Below, piece by piece: positions 33,888 to 44,926 of a stretch of 64,000 nt of DNA. The DNA lies in contig CANGIT010000003.1 in assembly GCA_947454155.1 (NCBI GenBank), positions 1-64,000 of the forward strand. Reading direction: 5' to 3'. The translations under genes were made by a program, and so were the position numbers. Within the stretch, counting starts at the first letter, position 1; every line of letters begins with the position of its first letter. The notes under the pieces are model-generated. The model ran no database searches and was not told where the DNA came from. It saw nothing but the letters and a program-made list of their open reading frames with translations. The stretch comes from Chitinophagaceae bacterium. GTDB lineage: Bacteria > Bacteroidota > Bacteroidia > Chitinophagales > Chitinophagaceae.

Positions 33888-36800
33888 TTATTGCGACAAG
33901 GAAATCCTGATCTGAACACCCGCCCTTGTATTGGTGGTAGGTGCACTAGAAGAGATATAAGGTTTCACCCTGCGCTGGTCGAAATACAATTTGATGTTGA
34001 TACGGTTGTTGATGAAATAATCAATTGTTGGTGAGAATGAAATTTCCTTGCTACCGCCTGTGGCGAAATTATTGTCTTGATCGAGTCTACTGTTGGCGGT
34101 AACATTGTCTCTGATTCTGAAATCGATTCTGAAGTTGATTTCATTGTCCAGTTTGCCAGTTTTGTTTTTACTCAGGAATGACGGCAATTTCAAGCCGGCC
34201 AGCAGTTTAAGTCCTTTCTTGCGATATCCTGCTCCAATAACCAGCTCTGTACTTCTGACCTCACTCAACTGGAAGTCGTTAAGGCTCAAACTCAACTGTC
34301 TGGTTTTGGAATATTCAAACTTAGCCTGCATCTGGTTCACAAACATCATATCTACCCCTACCAAAGGAGAGAATTGTTCCGATATGCTCACATTCGGCAC
34401 AAGGAAGTATGGAATGAAATTCTTAGACACTGTATCATAGAAGGAAGGATAACCATAACGTGATACATCCTGGTATAAAAGCGCAGAGGTAAATCCATTC
34501 ATGCTCAAGCTTCCAGAATAACCATGCGTCAGCGTGAAGCTGGTGAATAATTTATCCAGCGGTTTCACGCGGCTCAGTCCGTTGTAATCCAGTTTCCAGT
34601 TGGGTCTTGGAATGATGGCCTTGAAAGGATTAGAGCGGATATTGGCATTGCTTTGACTGATCAAGCCAACAGTTTTCGGATCCTGACCTGTGTAAGCGGC
34701 AATGAATGAAGGAATCAACACATCCACTGCATATTTTCCATAGCCATAATAGTAGCCATCGGCACCAACGGACTGAGTTTGGCTGTATGGATTCAGTTTG
34801 CCCAAACGCTCAGATAAGATCACCCTGTTGTTTTCAAAAGTCTTGAAAGTAGCCGACACACGATTGGGGTCGAATTTGCCAAACAAGGTTTTGAAGGCGA
34901 TATACGACACATCAAAACTACCGCCAGTGTATGGATTCAGATGTTTGAAAGTAGGATTGGTGCCATTCAAAGAAGTATCAATATAGCGGAAGGTTTCGCT
35001 GTAATTTTTGGTAAATGATTTGCTCAGGTTCAATGTGATGTTCAGGTCACGTACCGGCTCAAGTTGTGCAGTAAAAGTGAGTTTCTGATCGAGATTTTGC
35101 TGAATCATTGAATTGAAATTACTGTCCCTGGAAATCAATCCTGAAGCGGCTTTCCTGTTGAGCCAGGAGGTATCCGGTTGCCAGCCCATGATAAAATCGA
35201 ATCCTGGAGCCATGCTGTTGAAATTCTGTCCCACATAACGCGTACTATCCATGTAACCCGGCAAACGGGTGCCGCCATTTTCGGCCGCCGTAAAATTCAC
35301 TTGTTTGATGCTGGTCAATAATTTACCGAACACTTTCAATCCTGGGCTCACATAAGGCATGGCAGATTTATCGACAATCCTTCTGGTTTTGAGCACTTTT
35401 TTACCCGACTTGGTCAGCACGGAATCACGCACTTTGGTGATCCTGTTTCTCCATCTGTCGCGATCATCTTTGTTGGATGGCTGATCGAGCTGACGGAGCC
35501 ATTTCGACTTTTCATACAGCTTCGTGAAATCCATTTGCAAGGTCGCTTCGCCTTGTGATGAGTTCTCCAGGAAATTACCCAGATTCACGGCCAGGCGTGA
35601 AGCACCGATCCAGCGGTAAGTGGCCTGATACCTTACGTTCACATTGGTCCAGTCGATCAACGGGAACTTGGTTGTCGGTAATGTATAAGCGAAATTGGCG
35701 GTTTGGCTGAATACAGTATTGCGGCCACCTTTCATCAGATTGCGCCATACTGTATCTTTCTTGGCCTTGGTATCCAATCGTCCCGCAGGCTCGTCGACAC
35801 GCGAATTGTTGGTAGCCTGGTAATCGAAACTGATGGAACGGGTGAAATTCCAGCGCATGATGTAATCGCGCTGCATGGTAAAGTATTTATCGTAGGTTTC
35901 TGGTACAGCATATTTAGAATCACCGACACTTCTTGGCCTGATGGCACCGAACTGACGACTGACATCCGCTCTGAAACTAAGCTGAGAAGGCAGATAACTG
36001 AAATTAAAATCCTTGATGAGGTCGAACCATTTGGTTTTTGTTTTTTTGAATAACCCTTTGAAAGGCTCCACGTATTTGGGTTGCAACGAATAGTTATACC
36101 CCAGCGCAGCGCGATGCTTGGTTACATCGTTGTATTCAATCAGCGGTGTGTGGCTTTGGGTCTTGATGAAAGAATAGCTGACATCAACATTTTCGATGTC
36201 ATATATTTTGGGCGCTTTGCCGTTGGTTTTGTTTTTCTTCACATTGGTGAAGTTGAGCGTCTTGACTGAATTGAATTCGATGGCATTGTTTCGGATCGAA
36301 TCGCGCTGAGAGGCCGGTGAAGTGCTTAATTTTTCTTTCAGTTTGATATCCATGTCGTAAGGATCATACTGAGGAGTACTGGTTGTTTGAGTAACGCTGG
36401 CATAAACCGGAATGGAGATGCCTGCTTTTTTAGGCAATAACTTACCCAGCTCAAGGTTGGTAGACATGTCGAGCTGCATGAAGTCGTCGCGGTACCTTTC
36501 CACAGTTCTCTGCTCGAGCGTTCCAAAACCGCTGGAATGCGCATTGGCGGAAAGGGATACGGTTCCGAGATCAGCCAGATTCATGTCCAGCCGGCCCAAT
36601 GCGGCCCATCCTCCCTGTTCATTGATGGAAGCCAAACGCAATTCGTTGAACCAAACCTGTCCGCAGGCAGCCAGAGAACTGGTATTCTCAACACCGAGCA
36701 ACATACCTCTGATTTCACCGAGATTAGGATTTCCTATCACCGAGTAAGTATGACCGTTAGCTTGCAACTGTCGGAATATCTGTGCCAAAGAGACGCCGGA

Positions 36801-39800
36801 AACATTTCTGGCTTGTTTGATTTTGGTGAGCGTTTCCAGATCCACATCCAGTGCGTTGGAAGGATACCAGAGTGAATCATTGTAGGCGTCAGAATCGGGA
36901 TTGGAGCCGGCGTTCAGTGGTGTCAGGTTCAAGGGAATCCTGATTTCATAATAGTTGCTCACAAAGTCGGTACCCATTCTGATGACCGCAGTAAGATCTT
37001 TGTTGGCGATGGTATTGGCCGGATTCTGTGCTTGCTCCGCATGAATGTACATCAGCAATTTGCGGAACTGACGAAGATCTCTGTTGGCAAATGTCTGGAA
37101 CACGCCTTTGGCATCTCCCTTACGCAGGTTGCAGAATGTAAGACTCATGGCCTGTTCATTTTGCAACAGGCTCACACCATTATTGCTTAGCGTCTGTACC
37201 CTTTGAATATCTTTTGGTGTGCGATAAGGCAAAGGTGTGCGCTTATCATTTTCTTCGATGTTCACCGCCTCTACGTTGAACTGTGTGGCAGATGACGCGG
37301 TATACAAACCGGTGGAATCCATTTTGTATTGGAACTTGCGCCAGATGTTTCGGGTCAGTTGCAACAAACCGAAACGCATCACCACACTGTCTTCAAAACC
37401 CGTGAGGAACATCCGCATGAAACGGATGGATTTGAAATCCGGGATATTACCGATTTTTCTTTCGTAGCTGCCAATGGGAATACGGAACTGGTACCAGGTT
37501 TCGTTACGTGTAGTTCCATTCACCAGATTCACCGAAACTTCTTTCTTATCAACAATAAAGTTGTTTCCGATAATCATCTCGGGATTGTTTTTAGGTTTGA
37601 TATCGACGATATATTGGAAATATTCTTCGGTTTCGTTAAGTGTATTGTCGCGATTCAGGTCTTCGGCATCTGGATATAAGGTTGCAGCGGAAGAAAACTC
37701 ACTTCCATTATTGATGGGAGAGTTTCCATCTGAGCCATTGTAATTTTTATAGCGGGCAAGGATGCCATCACTACCCGTAAAACCAGCATCACGATAATTC
37801 CTGTAATTATCGCCGGAAGGATCGGTAGCAGCTTTTTGATAGACCGGTGAGTTGGTGCCGAAATTGTTAGACAGGTTATTGAGATAATCGACTCTTACGT
37901 TGGCTTCAGCCGTATCCGTCATACCATCAAAACCAACATCCTGATAAGGACGGTCTTGAGGATTGTTGCTGAATGCATTTGTTACCTGAATAGGATTTCT
38001 GGGCACCCTGCCCCAAATGGTATTATCAACAGGCGAAGGTGCATTAGGCGTATTTAATCCGTTTTCATAAAACCTTCTTCCGTCTTTCAAAACATCTTCT
38101 GAAATATTGCCGAGATTGAAATACAATTTACCACCTGTAGAACTATTGTACTGCGGCAATATGAAAGGATCCTGCATCCAGAATTCGATGAATTCGATAT
38201 TACTGGTTTCAAAATCCGTTTGATCGATACTGCGCATCAAACCACCAAACTTCGATTGTGGATCTGTGAATTTTCCATCAGCCCCAATCTTGGTTCTGTC
38301 ATCTTCAAAGTTGTAAGCACCTCTCTCTTTAGGATAATAGGCCAAATCGAAAGTGACCAGCTGACTCTCTCCAAAGCCTGTGGTTCTTTGCGGGAAAATT
38401 TCTTTCTGATACACTTGTCTTACACGGGGATCACTCAATTCGTTCCTGTCGCTGATGGGATTATTGGGCGCATCCACTTGCTGCAGTGTTTGTTCAATCT
38501 GGTACCACGACATCTTGGCCCTGTTCTTTCCATAGTTGAGGCTGTTATTTTGCAAAGCTTCCGGAAAAAGTTCATTGCCATTTCTGTCGGTGGCATGAGA
38601 AGGTGTTGATGCCATCACCCAGCTGATCAATGGGAAGCGAAGGTCAATACCCGATTTACTTCCTTCAAAATCATCAATATAAACCAGTCCATTATTGCCT
38701 CTGCCGATTTGCGGCGCATGACCGGGTTTGAGGTAGGCCATCTCGGCATAAGCATTAAGGGTAGAAGGAGCAGTGGTGCTATAAAAAGGAAGTTTATCCA
38801 GTATCTTGGTGACACGTGGTACATCTTTTCTGTAATTAGCATCCAAACCATACATCGTGTTGCGGATAGGCTCCTCGTTATAATTCACCTTGGTAAAGAA
38901 AGGCCTTTCACCTAGCCTTACGATAGTACCCCCCAACGACAATTGTTCATTGGCTTTGTTTTTAGCCATATAGTCGAATCGAAGCCCCATGTAATTACGC
39001 TGCTGCAACCCAAACGTAGCGTTGTTTTCAAAATTCACCTGCACGGGCAATCCGGCATTCAGAATCGCCTGGTTCAACATTTTGATGGTACCCAGATCGT
39101 AATTGATATCATAATCCACGCCTTCCACCAGCGAGCGACCGCCAGCAGTTACACGTACAGATCCTTTAGGGATATTGTAACCGATACTAATTTCTGAAGA
39201 GCCCGAAGTTTTTGCCGATCCCTTCAATACAAAGCGGTTCAAATTGGGATATTGCTGCGCCACTGCTTTGATGGAGTCATACAAGGCATAGAACAATGTA
39301 TCCTTTGCGGAAGCCGGAGCAGTTTGATAAACATTCTGTGCCAGATCGCGGCCAAAGGGTTCCAAAACTGGGAATACCACACGACTGTAGGGTGATACAA
39401 CCGTAAATCCTTCCACATAATCGAACACACCATCGGGCTGAGGATCGCCCTGGCTGTTTAATCGATCGAGGTTGATGAGAGAGATGATGGGAGATCCCTG
39501 ATTTTTATCGCCGTAGGGGAAATATCTTTTTGCCCCTAACCCTGGCTGTTGGTATAAAACATCCAATTTAAAATCTGCAGGAGAAAGTGTTCCGTAGCCA
39601 ATTGCATACACATTCTTCATCATCAGTTTCCATATCGGAAGTGAAGGCCGTTGTGAAGTGGCTTTCAAAAGTTTCAAAAACAATACTTTTTGTGTGGCTG
39701 ATGTGCTGTCTGGTGGTACATCCTGCGAAAATTCTCCTACCTGATAAATTCTTCCGTTGTAAGAAAACTGATAGGCCACACCCACCACTTCATCTGTTTG

Positions 39801-41168
39801 CAAAGGCTGATTGAGCGACAACATCCCTACCTGGGGATTAAAAGTATATTGGGTGGAATCCAGTTTTCTGGCAAACGTTTTTTCAAAATCCTGTACCGGA
39901 CTCAAGCCAAGGGTTTGAAGGGTATTGTATACCGTAGCCGGATTTCTTGCTCCGGGGTTATTGACGATGTTAGACAGCAAGTCGTTGGCGCTGTTAAAAG
40001 GAATGCTCAATCCGGTTAAAACGTTCACTACCGGTGGCTGCAGATAAGGATGGGTTTCACCCAGGTCGGCCAAGCCCACAATATCGCGGGTATCGGTGGT
40101 GGTTCCGTTTTTATTGGTCACCCAAACTTCCATTCTGAGAATCTGCACCGGAGCCGTAATAGCCGGAAGGTTAGACATCACACGGTTGTAATTGTCTCTA
40201 AAATACTGACCCACAAGAAAATGTCGGTTTTCTTCGTATTCGTCAGCTTTGATTTCAAAAGGTGTGGCCGATGTTCCCCCTTGCAGATTAACGCTTTGGC
40301 GCTGTGATTTCTGATTGGCCAAAACGCCGGTAACATAAAGTTTTCCGAATTGCAAAGAAGTTTTTAAGCCAAACAATTGCTGAGCTCCCGGAATCAAAGT
40401 TCCCTTGGCCGGGAATGAAACAGTACCGGCTTCAAATCTTTTCAGAATCTCATCGTCCTTACCCGAATAATCCAATTTCAACTGATTATCCAAGTCAAAG
40501 TTGGCGAGGGTATTGTAATTGATAGGAAATTTAAGCTTATCACCGATGTTGGCATTGACATTTAGCTGCGCATTCATTTGAAAATCAAGTCCACCATTTT
40601 TTCTGGCTCTCTCAGGCAAGGTTGGATTGTCGATACGCTGGCCTTGATAACCTGCGGTAATATCAACATTACCCTGAGGAGAAATTTCAATTTTACCATT
40701 ACCAAACAAACGATTGAACAAATTGTCGGTCAATGACAATTTCGGGCGCTGGAATTTGCCGCGATTCAAAATATTGGTGGTGTTGGACCTTTTCTGAAAA
40801 TAATTAATCTCCGCTTGTCTGTTTTTCAGTGCCCAATATTCGTTGAAAGAATAACTGGTGGGTGTTTTGTAAAAACGGCTGCCTATTTTTTCGTAGAGCA
40901 CATACCGTTGGGTGGCAAAATCGAAAACGATGGAATCTTTTTGATTGGAGGGACGAAACTGATCGAAACTGTTGTAAGATCTGAAAGATACATTGTCGCC
41001 ACGATTATCTGTAAGCGGATAATGCAGCGGAACAATCGTGTCCTTTTTTTCCAAGGTAAAAAGATGCTTGTTGGAGGAAACATTCGCCTTAACGAACAAA
41101 CTCAAAAGCAATGACAAGACAAAGCTAAATACCTTGATTGTAAGAAGTAGATTTCTATTAAAATTCAT
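33888..41168 (-). CDS. sprA: SprA/Sov, type IX secretion outer membrane translocon
   Basis: A 2426-residue protein, the size expected for SprA, the giant 36-strand barrel through which T9SS cargo crosses the outer membrane. A signal peptide (LSLLLSLFVKA) is followed by family text such as FFQKRSNTTNILNRGKFQRP-type segments near residue 105, FNRLFGNGKIEISPQGNVDI, GLVYIDDFEGSKSGIDLRFP, FNELRLASINEQGGWAALGR and a strand-rich C-terminal part ending QIRISLSQ. It is followed by ruvA upstream on the same strand (ruvA-sprA, 28 bases apart), an order often seen in Bacteroidetes. It would secrete the C-terminal-domain proteins at 30353, 42965 and 53109. Confidence 0.96.
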   Translation of the reverse strand: MNFNRNLLLTIKVFSFVLSLLLSLFVKANVSSNKHLFTLEKKDTIVPLHYPLTDNRGDNVSFRSYNSFDQFRPSNQKDSIVFDFATQRYVLYEKIGSRFYKTPTSYSFNEYWALKNRQAEINYFQKRSNTTNILNRGKFQRPKLSLTDNLFNRLFGNGKIEISPQGNVDITAGYQGQRIDNPTLPERARKNGGLDFQMNAQLNVNANIGDKLKFPINYNTLANFDLDNQLKLDYSGKDDEILKRFEAGTVSFPAKGTLIPGAQQLFGLKTSLQFGKLYVTGVLANQKSQRQSVNLQGGTSATPFEIKADEYEENRHFLVGQYFRDNYNRVMSNLPAITAPVQILRMEVWVTNKNGTTTDTRDIVGLADLGETHPYLQPPVVNVLTGLSIPFNSANDLLSNIVNNPGARNPATVYNTLQTLGLSPVQDFEKTFARKLDSTQYTFNPQVGMLSLNQPLQTDEVVGVAYQFSYNGRIYQVGEFSQDVPPDSTSATQKVLFLKLLKATSQRPSLPIWKLMMKNVYAIGYGTLSPADFKLDVLYQQPGLGAKRYFPYGDKNQGSPIISLINLDRLNSQGDPQPDGVFDYVEGFTVVSPYSRVVFPVLEPFGRDLAQNVYQTAPASAKDTLFYALYDSIKAVAQQYPNLNRFVLKGSAKTSGSSEISIGYNIPKGSVRVTAGGRSLVEGVDYDINYDLGTIKMLNQAILNAGLPVQVNFENNATFGLQQRNYMGLRFDYMAKNKANEQLSLGGTIVRLGERPFFTKVNYNEEPIRNTMYGLDANYRKDVPRVTKILDKLPFYSTTAPSTLNAYAEMAYLKPGHAPQIGRGNNGLVYIDDFEGSKSGIDLRFPLISWVMASTPSHATDRNGNELFPEALQNNSLNYGKNRAKMSWYQIEQTLQQVDAPNNPISDRNELSDPRVRQVYQKEIFPQRTTGFGESQLVTFDLAYYPKERGAYNFEDDRTKIGADGKFTDPQSKFGGLMRSIDQTDFETSNIEFIEFWMQDPFILPQYNSSTGGKLYFNLGNISEDVLKDGRRFYENGLNTPNAPSPVDNTIWGRVPRNPIQVTNAFSNNPQDRPYQDVGFDGMTDTAEANVRVDYLNNLSNNFGTNSPVYQKAATDPSGDNYRNYRDAGFTGSDGILARYKNYNGSDGNSPINNGSEFSSAATLYPDAEDLNRDNTLNETEEYFQYIVDIKPKNNPEMIIGNNFIVDKKEVSVNLVNGTTRNETWYQFRIPIGSYERKIGNIPDFKSIRFMRMFLTGFEDSVVMRFGLLQLTRNIWRKFQYKMDSTGLYTASSATQFNVEAVNIEENDKRTPLPYRTPKDIQRVQTLSNNGVSLLQNEQAMSLTFCNLRKGDAKGVFQTFANRDLRQFRKLLMYIHAEQAQNPANTIANKDLTAVIRMGTDFVSNYYEIRIPLNLTPLNAGSNPDSDAYNDSLWYPSNALDVDLETLTKIKQARNVSGVSLAQIFRQLQANGHTYSVIGNPNLGEIRGMLLGVENTSSLAACGQVWFNELRLASINEQGGWAALGRLDMNLADLGTVSLSANAHSSGFGTLEQRTVERYRDDFMQLDMSTNLELGKLLPKKAGISIPVYASVTQTTSTPQYDPYDMDIKLKEKLSTSPASQRDSIRNNAIEFNSVKTLNFTNVKKNKTNGKAPKIYDIENVDVSYSFIKTQSHTPLIEYNDVTKHRAALGYNYSLQPKYVEPFKGLFKKTKTKWFDLIKDFNFSYLPSQLSFRADVSRQFGAIRPRSVGDSKYAVPETYDKYFTMQRDYIMRWNFTRSISFDYQATNNSRVDEPAGRLDTKAKKDTVWRNLMKGGRNTVFSQTANFAYTLPTTKFPLIDWTNVNVRYQATYRWIGASRLAVNLGNFLENSSQGEATLQMDFTKLYEKSKWLRQLDQPSNKDDRDRWRNRITKVRDSVLTKSGKKVLKTRRIVDKSAMPYVSPGLKVFGKLLTSIKQVNFTAAENGGTRLPGYMDSTRYVGQNFNSMAPGFDFIMGWQPDTSWLNRKAASGLISRDSNFNSMIQQNLDQKLTFTAQLEPVRDLNITLNLSKSFTKNYSETFRYIDTSLNGTNPTFKHLNPYTGGSFDVSYIAFKTLFGKFDPNRVSATFKTFENNRVILSERLGKLNPYSQTQSVGADGYYYGYGKYAVDVLIPSFIAAYTGQDPKTVGLISQSNANIRSNPFKAIIPRPNWKLDYNGLSRVKPLDKLFTSFTLTHGYSGSLSMNGFTSALLYQDVSRYGYPSFYDTVSKNFIPYFLVPNVSISEQFSPLVGVDMMFVNQMQAKFEYSKTRQLSLSLNDFQLSEVRSTELVIGAGYRKKGLKLLAGLKLPSFLSKNKTGKLDNEINFRIDFRIRDNVTANSRLDQDNNFATGGSKEISFSPTIDYFINNRINIKLYFDQRRVKPYISSSAPTTNTRAGVQIRISLSQ

Positions 41169-41196
41169 TCAGCGGATCAGTTAATGTAGAATTTAC

Positions 41197-41784
41197 TCAA
41201 ATGGCTTTCAGTGCTTTTTTGATGAGATTTTCAAGGTTGTTGATATCAGGATCTGATTTCATTATTTTCTGAATGGCTTGTTCCGCCTGATTTCTGGAGA
41301 TGCCCAATGCCACTAAAGCGTAAAGTGCATCCTGTTCCACCATGTTCAATTGTACTATCGGTGTACTTCCCGCTGCGGATGGCTGTTTACTGATTTTATC
41401 TTTCAGTTCCAGTACAATTCTTTCTGCGGTCTTCTTTCCAATGCCTTTCACACTCTCGAGCAATTTCACATTGCCCTGAGCGATGGCTTTTGCCACCTCA
41501 TCAGATTTCAGCGAAGAAAGCATCATCCTTGCGGTGGACGCCCCTACTCCTGAGATACTGATCAGCAAAAGAAAAATATCCTTCTCCTCTTTTTCATAAA
41601 AGCCAAACAAACTGTGACCATCTTCCTTCACTTGCAGATGTGTATACAATCTACCATCAGCAAGTGATTGAATGGCCGCATAGGTGTTCAGGCTGATGTG
41701 GATTTCGAAACCGATGCCATTCACTTCCAGGTGAACCAGCGCCGGACTTTTATAAGAAAATTTTCCCTGCAGGTATGCGTACAT
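41197..41784 (-). CDS. ruvA: Holliday junction branch migration protein RuvA
   Basis: A 195-residue RuvA. OB-fold domain I (MYAYLQGKFSYKSPALVHLE, GFYEKEEKDIFLLLISISGVG), HhH-containing domain II (SVKGIGKKTAERIVLELKDK), and a C-terminal UBA-like domain III (ALYALVALGISRNQAEQAIQKI). It binds four-way junctions and recruits the RuvB motor, which is not in the window. It lies 28 bases ahead of sprA and may drive it; no strong own promoter is seen apart from a one-mismatch TATTTTCG. Confidence 0.95.
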   Translation of the reverse strand: MYAYLQGKFSYKSPALVHLEVNGIGFEIHISLNTYAAIQSLADGRLYTHLQVKEDGHSLFGFYEKEEKDIFLLLISISGVGASTARMMLSSLKSDEVAKAIAQGNVKLLESVKGIGKKTAERIVLELKDKISKQPSAAGSTPIVQLNMVEQDALYALVALGISRNQAEQAIQKIMKSDPDINNLENLIKKALKAI

Positions 41785-41901
41785 ATGGCATCAATGTAAT
41801 TTACGAAAATAAGGATATTTTATCAGCCTTGTACTGAAAAAATGAATGCCGAAAATTTCCATTATTTTTACGGGCCTGAAAAAATAAAAATATCGTAATC
41901 A

Positions 41902-42900
41902 ATGCAAAAAATCAATGCCGCCATCACAGCCGTAGGAGGTTATGTTCCCGAATATCGATTGACCAACAAAATCCTTGAAACCCTGGTAGACACCAATGAT
42001 GAATGGATTCGGACCAGAACCGGCATTGAAGAAAGAAGAATTCTGAAAGGCGAAGGATTGGCCAGCAGCGACATGGGTGCAGAGGCCGTCAAAGACTTGT
42101 TAAAAAAACGGGGTATCGGACCAGAAGAGATTGATTGTGTGATTTGCGCCACCGTTACACCCGATATGTTTTTTCCTGCAACAGCCAATATCATTTCTCA
42201 TAAAACCGGCATGGTCAATGCATTTGGATTCGATATCAGTGCGGCATGTTCCGGATTTCTGTTCTCACTCACTACCGGAAGTTCATTCATCGAATCGGGC
42301 CGTTACAAGAAAGTGATTGTTGTAGGCGTGGACAAAATGAGCTCCATTGTTGATTATTCCGACAGAACCACTTGTATAATTTTTGGAGATGGCGCCGGAG
42401 CGGTACTGCTCGAAGCCAGTACTGACGAATGCGGCATCAAAGACAGCCTACTGAAAAGCGATGGCAACGGAAAAGATTTTCTGCATATGAAAGCTGGCGG
42501 ATCATTAAAGCCGTCCTCTGTTGAAACCGTCATGGCCAAAGAACATTATATCTACCAGGAAGGACAAACTGTATTCAAATTTGCGGTAAAAGGTATGGCT
42601 GATGTCAGCTACGAACTGATGCAAAGAAATCATCTTACTGCCGATGACATTTCTTGGCTGGTTCCTCATCAGGCCAACCTAAGAATCATTGATGCCACCG
42701 CCAACAGGATGAGTTTGCCTAAAGAAAAAGTAATGATCAACATTCAGAAATACGGCAACACCACTGCAGCCACCATTCCGCTTTGCTTGTGGGAATGGGA
42801 AAAGCAACTCCATAAAGGTGAAAACATTATCCTAGCTGCCTTTGGCGGCGGATTCACTTGGGGGGCCACTTGGGTAAAATGGGCCTACGACACTCAATAA
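41902..42900 (+). CDS. fabH: 3-oxoacyl-ACP synthase III
   Basis: A 332-residue KAS III that starts fatty acid synthesis from acyl-CoA and malonyl-ACP. Cys116 in [13 protein letters not shown], His in [14 protein letters not shown], Asn in [13 protein letters not shown] complete the Cys-His-Asn triad; start motif [13 protein letters not shown] and [15 protein letters not shown] are typical. No plsX, rpmF or acpP beside it. A one-mismatch promoter element (TATTTTTA) lies about 35 bases upstream. Paralogues are common in Bacteroidetes, so this may be one of several. Confidence 0.94.
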   Translation: MQKINAAITAVGGYVPEYRLTNKILETLVDTNDEWIRTRTGIEERRILKGEGLASSDMGAEAVKDLLKKRGIGPEEIDCVICATVTPDMFFPATANIISHKTGMVNAFGFDISAACSGFLFSLTTGSSFIESGRYKKVIVVGVDKMSSIVDYSDRTTCIIFGDGAGAVLLEASTDECGIKDSLLKSDGNGKDFLHMKAGGSLKPSSVETVMAKEHYIYQEGQTVFKFAVKGMADVSYELMQRNHLTADDISWLVPHQANLRIIDATANRMSLPKEKVMINIQKYGNTTAATIPLCLWEWEKQLHKGENIILAAFGGGFTWGATWVKWAYDTQ

Positions 42901-42964
42901 ACTCATCATACATCGCGTTAAGTCTGGGTAGAAAAACAGGGATTGACGCCAAATCTTTTTTGCG

Positions 42965-44923
42965 ATGAAAACCTTTACCGCCCTTATTTTCAGCATATTG
43001 CTATGCCAGTCTTCGCAGGCACAATATAGCCGTTACCTCATCAAGTTCAAAGACAAGGCCAATAGTCCCTATTCACTTGCCAATCCCGGAGGATTTCTTT
43101 CACAGCGTGCCATTGACAGAAGAAGCAGGCAAGGAATTGCCATAGACAGTTCAGATTTGCCAATCAATCTTTCTTACATAGACAGCGTGAGGTTATCTGG
43201 AAATGTTAGGATTCAAAACGCATCCAAATGGCTGAACGAAATATCAATCCAAACCACAGATGCCAATGCCATCAGCAGGATACAACAATTTCCTTTTGTA
43301 CAGTCAGCGTTGCCTATTGCAACCAGAACTTCAGTTTCACAACGAAAAAACAGTGCAGAAAATTCGCTCTCTCCAATTGATCCGCAAGACCAGATTGTAC
43401 AGCAGCCCAACAACAATTTTTACAACTATGGCAACTCCTGGGGACAGGTAAAAATTCATAAAGGTCAGTTTCTGCACAACCATGGCTTTAGGGGCCAAAA
43501 CATGCAAATGGCCATCATCGATGCAGGTTTCTTCAATTACAATATCCTTCCTACTTTCGACAGCACGAGGCTGAACAACAGAATTTTAGGCACCTGGGAT
43601 TTTGTAGCCGAGGAAAGTTCTGTAGCAGAAGACGATTCTCATGGCATGCACTGCCTGAGCACCATCGCAGCCAATTTACCCGGTGTTTTTGTGGGTACCG
43701 CACCGCAAACTTCATTCTATCTTTTTCGTTCTGAAGATGCTGCCAGCGAATATCCCATTGAAGAACACAACCTGGCCGCCGCTGCAGAACGAGCCGACAG
43801 TTTGGGCGTAGACATTTGCTCAATTTCTTTGGGTTATAGCACTTTCGATGACCCCGCATTTGATTATACCTATTCGCAATTGAACGGCAATACCACCATC
43901 AGTGCCAAAGCAGTTGATATCGCTTCAAAAAAAGGAATGCTGATGATAGCCGCTGCAGGAAATGAGGGCAGCAACTCTTGGCATTATATCATCACACCCG
44001 CAGATGCAGATAGTGTGATGGCGGTTGGCGCAGTGGATACGCTCGGCAATATCGCTGCATTCAGCAGCTACGGCCCTTCCAGCGACAGACAAGTGAAACC
44101 TGCTGTTGCAGCCGTGGGCAGAAACGCCGTGGTGGCCAATAATTTCTCAGGACTTCCCAATTACGGCAGCGGCACTTCATATGCTTGTCCGAATATGGCG
44201 GGCATCACCACATGCCTTTGGCAAGCATTTCCCGAAGCCGGCAACATGGAAATCATCAACACGCTCGAAGCCAGTGCCAGTCAATACAATTCTCCCGACG
44301 ACAGAAAAGGCTATGGCATACCCGATGCGAAAAAAGCTTTCGTGCTCCTGCAAAAAAAATTTTATTCAGGTCAATTCTCATTCAGACAGTGTAAGATTGA
44401 AATGAGCTGGCAGTTAAAAACAGATTCCAGCATGCACCTGGAAGTGGAAAGGAAATTTCCGGGCACAACCGAATATCAAACCATCGCCAATATTTCCAGT
44501 AATGATGCTTATGGCATACATCAGCTCAATTATACCGACGAGCTGAATGGCACGGATTACAGCCAAGTGGCCTATAGATTTAAAATAATTATTGGCTCCG
44601 ACACCACTTATTACCTCGATAGTACACAAATCAATTATCTCACCCCTTGTAACAATCCCATACCTGTCAATAATTCGCTGATTGTCTTTCCGAATCCGGC
44701 TAAAGATTTCCTGTATCTTAATATCGAAAGAACAGCATCATCGATATTGTCATGTGAATTGTACAACGAATCAGGACAGAAAGTAAAGGCAGAACAATTC
44801 AACGTTCAGGCCGGAAGCACCACAAAAGAAATTGACCTGAGAAAAATCAGCAAAGGCGTTTATTTCCTGAAGATCATCGAACAAGGCAAAGTGCTGCAGA
44901 TCAAAAAAATCGTCAAGGGATAA
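42965..44923 (+). CDS. Subtilisin-like (S8) protease with T9SS sorting domain
   Basis: A 652-residue secreted serine protease. Signal peptide to about residue 19 (CQSSQA), a propeptide about 20-120, and the S8 domain with Asp186 (MAIIDAGFF), His226 (DDSHGMHC), oxyanion Asn333 (AAAGNEGS) and Ser405 (GSGTSYACPNMAG), so the triad is intact. The C-terminal about 80 residues (LIVFPNPAKDFLYLNI, SKGVYFLKII, IKKIVKG) are a type A T9SS sorting domain, so it is exported through SprA and probably anchored to the surface. It is convergent with the RsmB-like gene, 3 bases between stops. Confidence 0.94.
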   Translation: MKTFTALIFSILLCQSSQAQYSRYLIKFKDKANSPYSLANPGGFLSQRAIDRRSRQGIAIDSSDLPINLSYIDSVRLSGNVRIQNASKWLNEISIQTTDANAISRIQQFPFVQSALPIATRTSVSQRKNSAENSLSPIDPQDQIVQQPNNNFYNYGNSWGQVKIHKGQFLHNHGFRGQNMQMAIIDAGFFNYNILPTFDSTRLNNRILGTWDFVAEESSVAEDDSHGMHCLSTIAANLPGVFVGTAPQTSFYLFRSEDAASEYPIEEHNLAAAAERADSLGVDICSISLGYSTFDDPAFDYTYSQLNGNTTISAKAVDIASKKGMLMIAAAGNEGSNSWHYIITPADADSVMAVGAVDTLGNIAAFSSYGPSSDRQVKPAVAAVGRNAVVANNFSGLPNYGSGTSYACPNMAGITTCLWQAFPEAGNMEIINTLEASASQYNSPDDRKGYGIPDAKKAFVLLQKKFYSGQFSFRQCKIEMSWQLKTDSSMHLEVERKFPGTTEYQTIANISSNDAYGIHQLNYTDELNGTDYSQVAYRFKIIIGSDTTYYLDSTQINYLTPCNNPIPVNNSLIVFPNPAKDFLYLNIERTASSILSCELYNESGQKVKAEQFNVQAGSTTKEIDLRKISKGVYFLKIIEQGKVLQIKKIVKG

Positions 44924-44926
44924 ATC

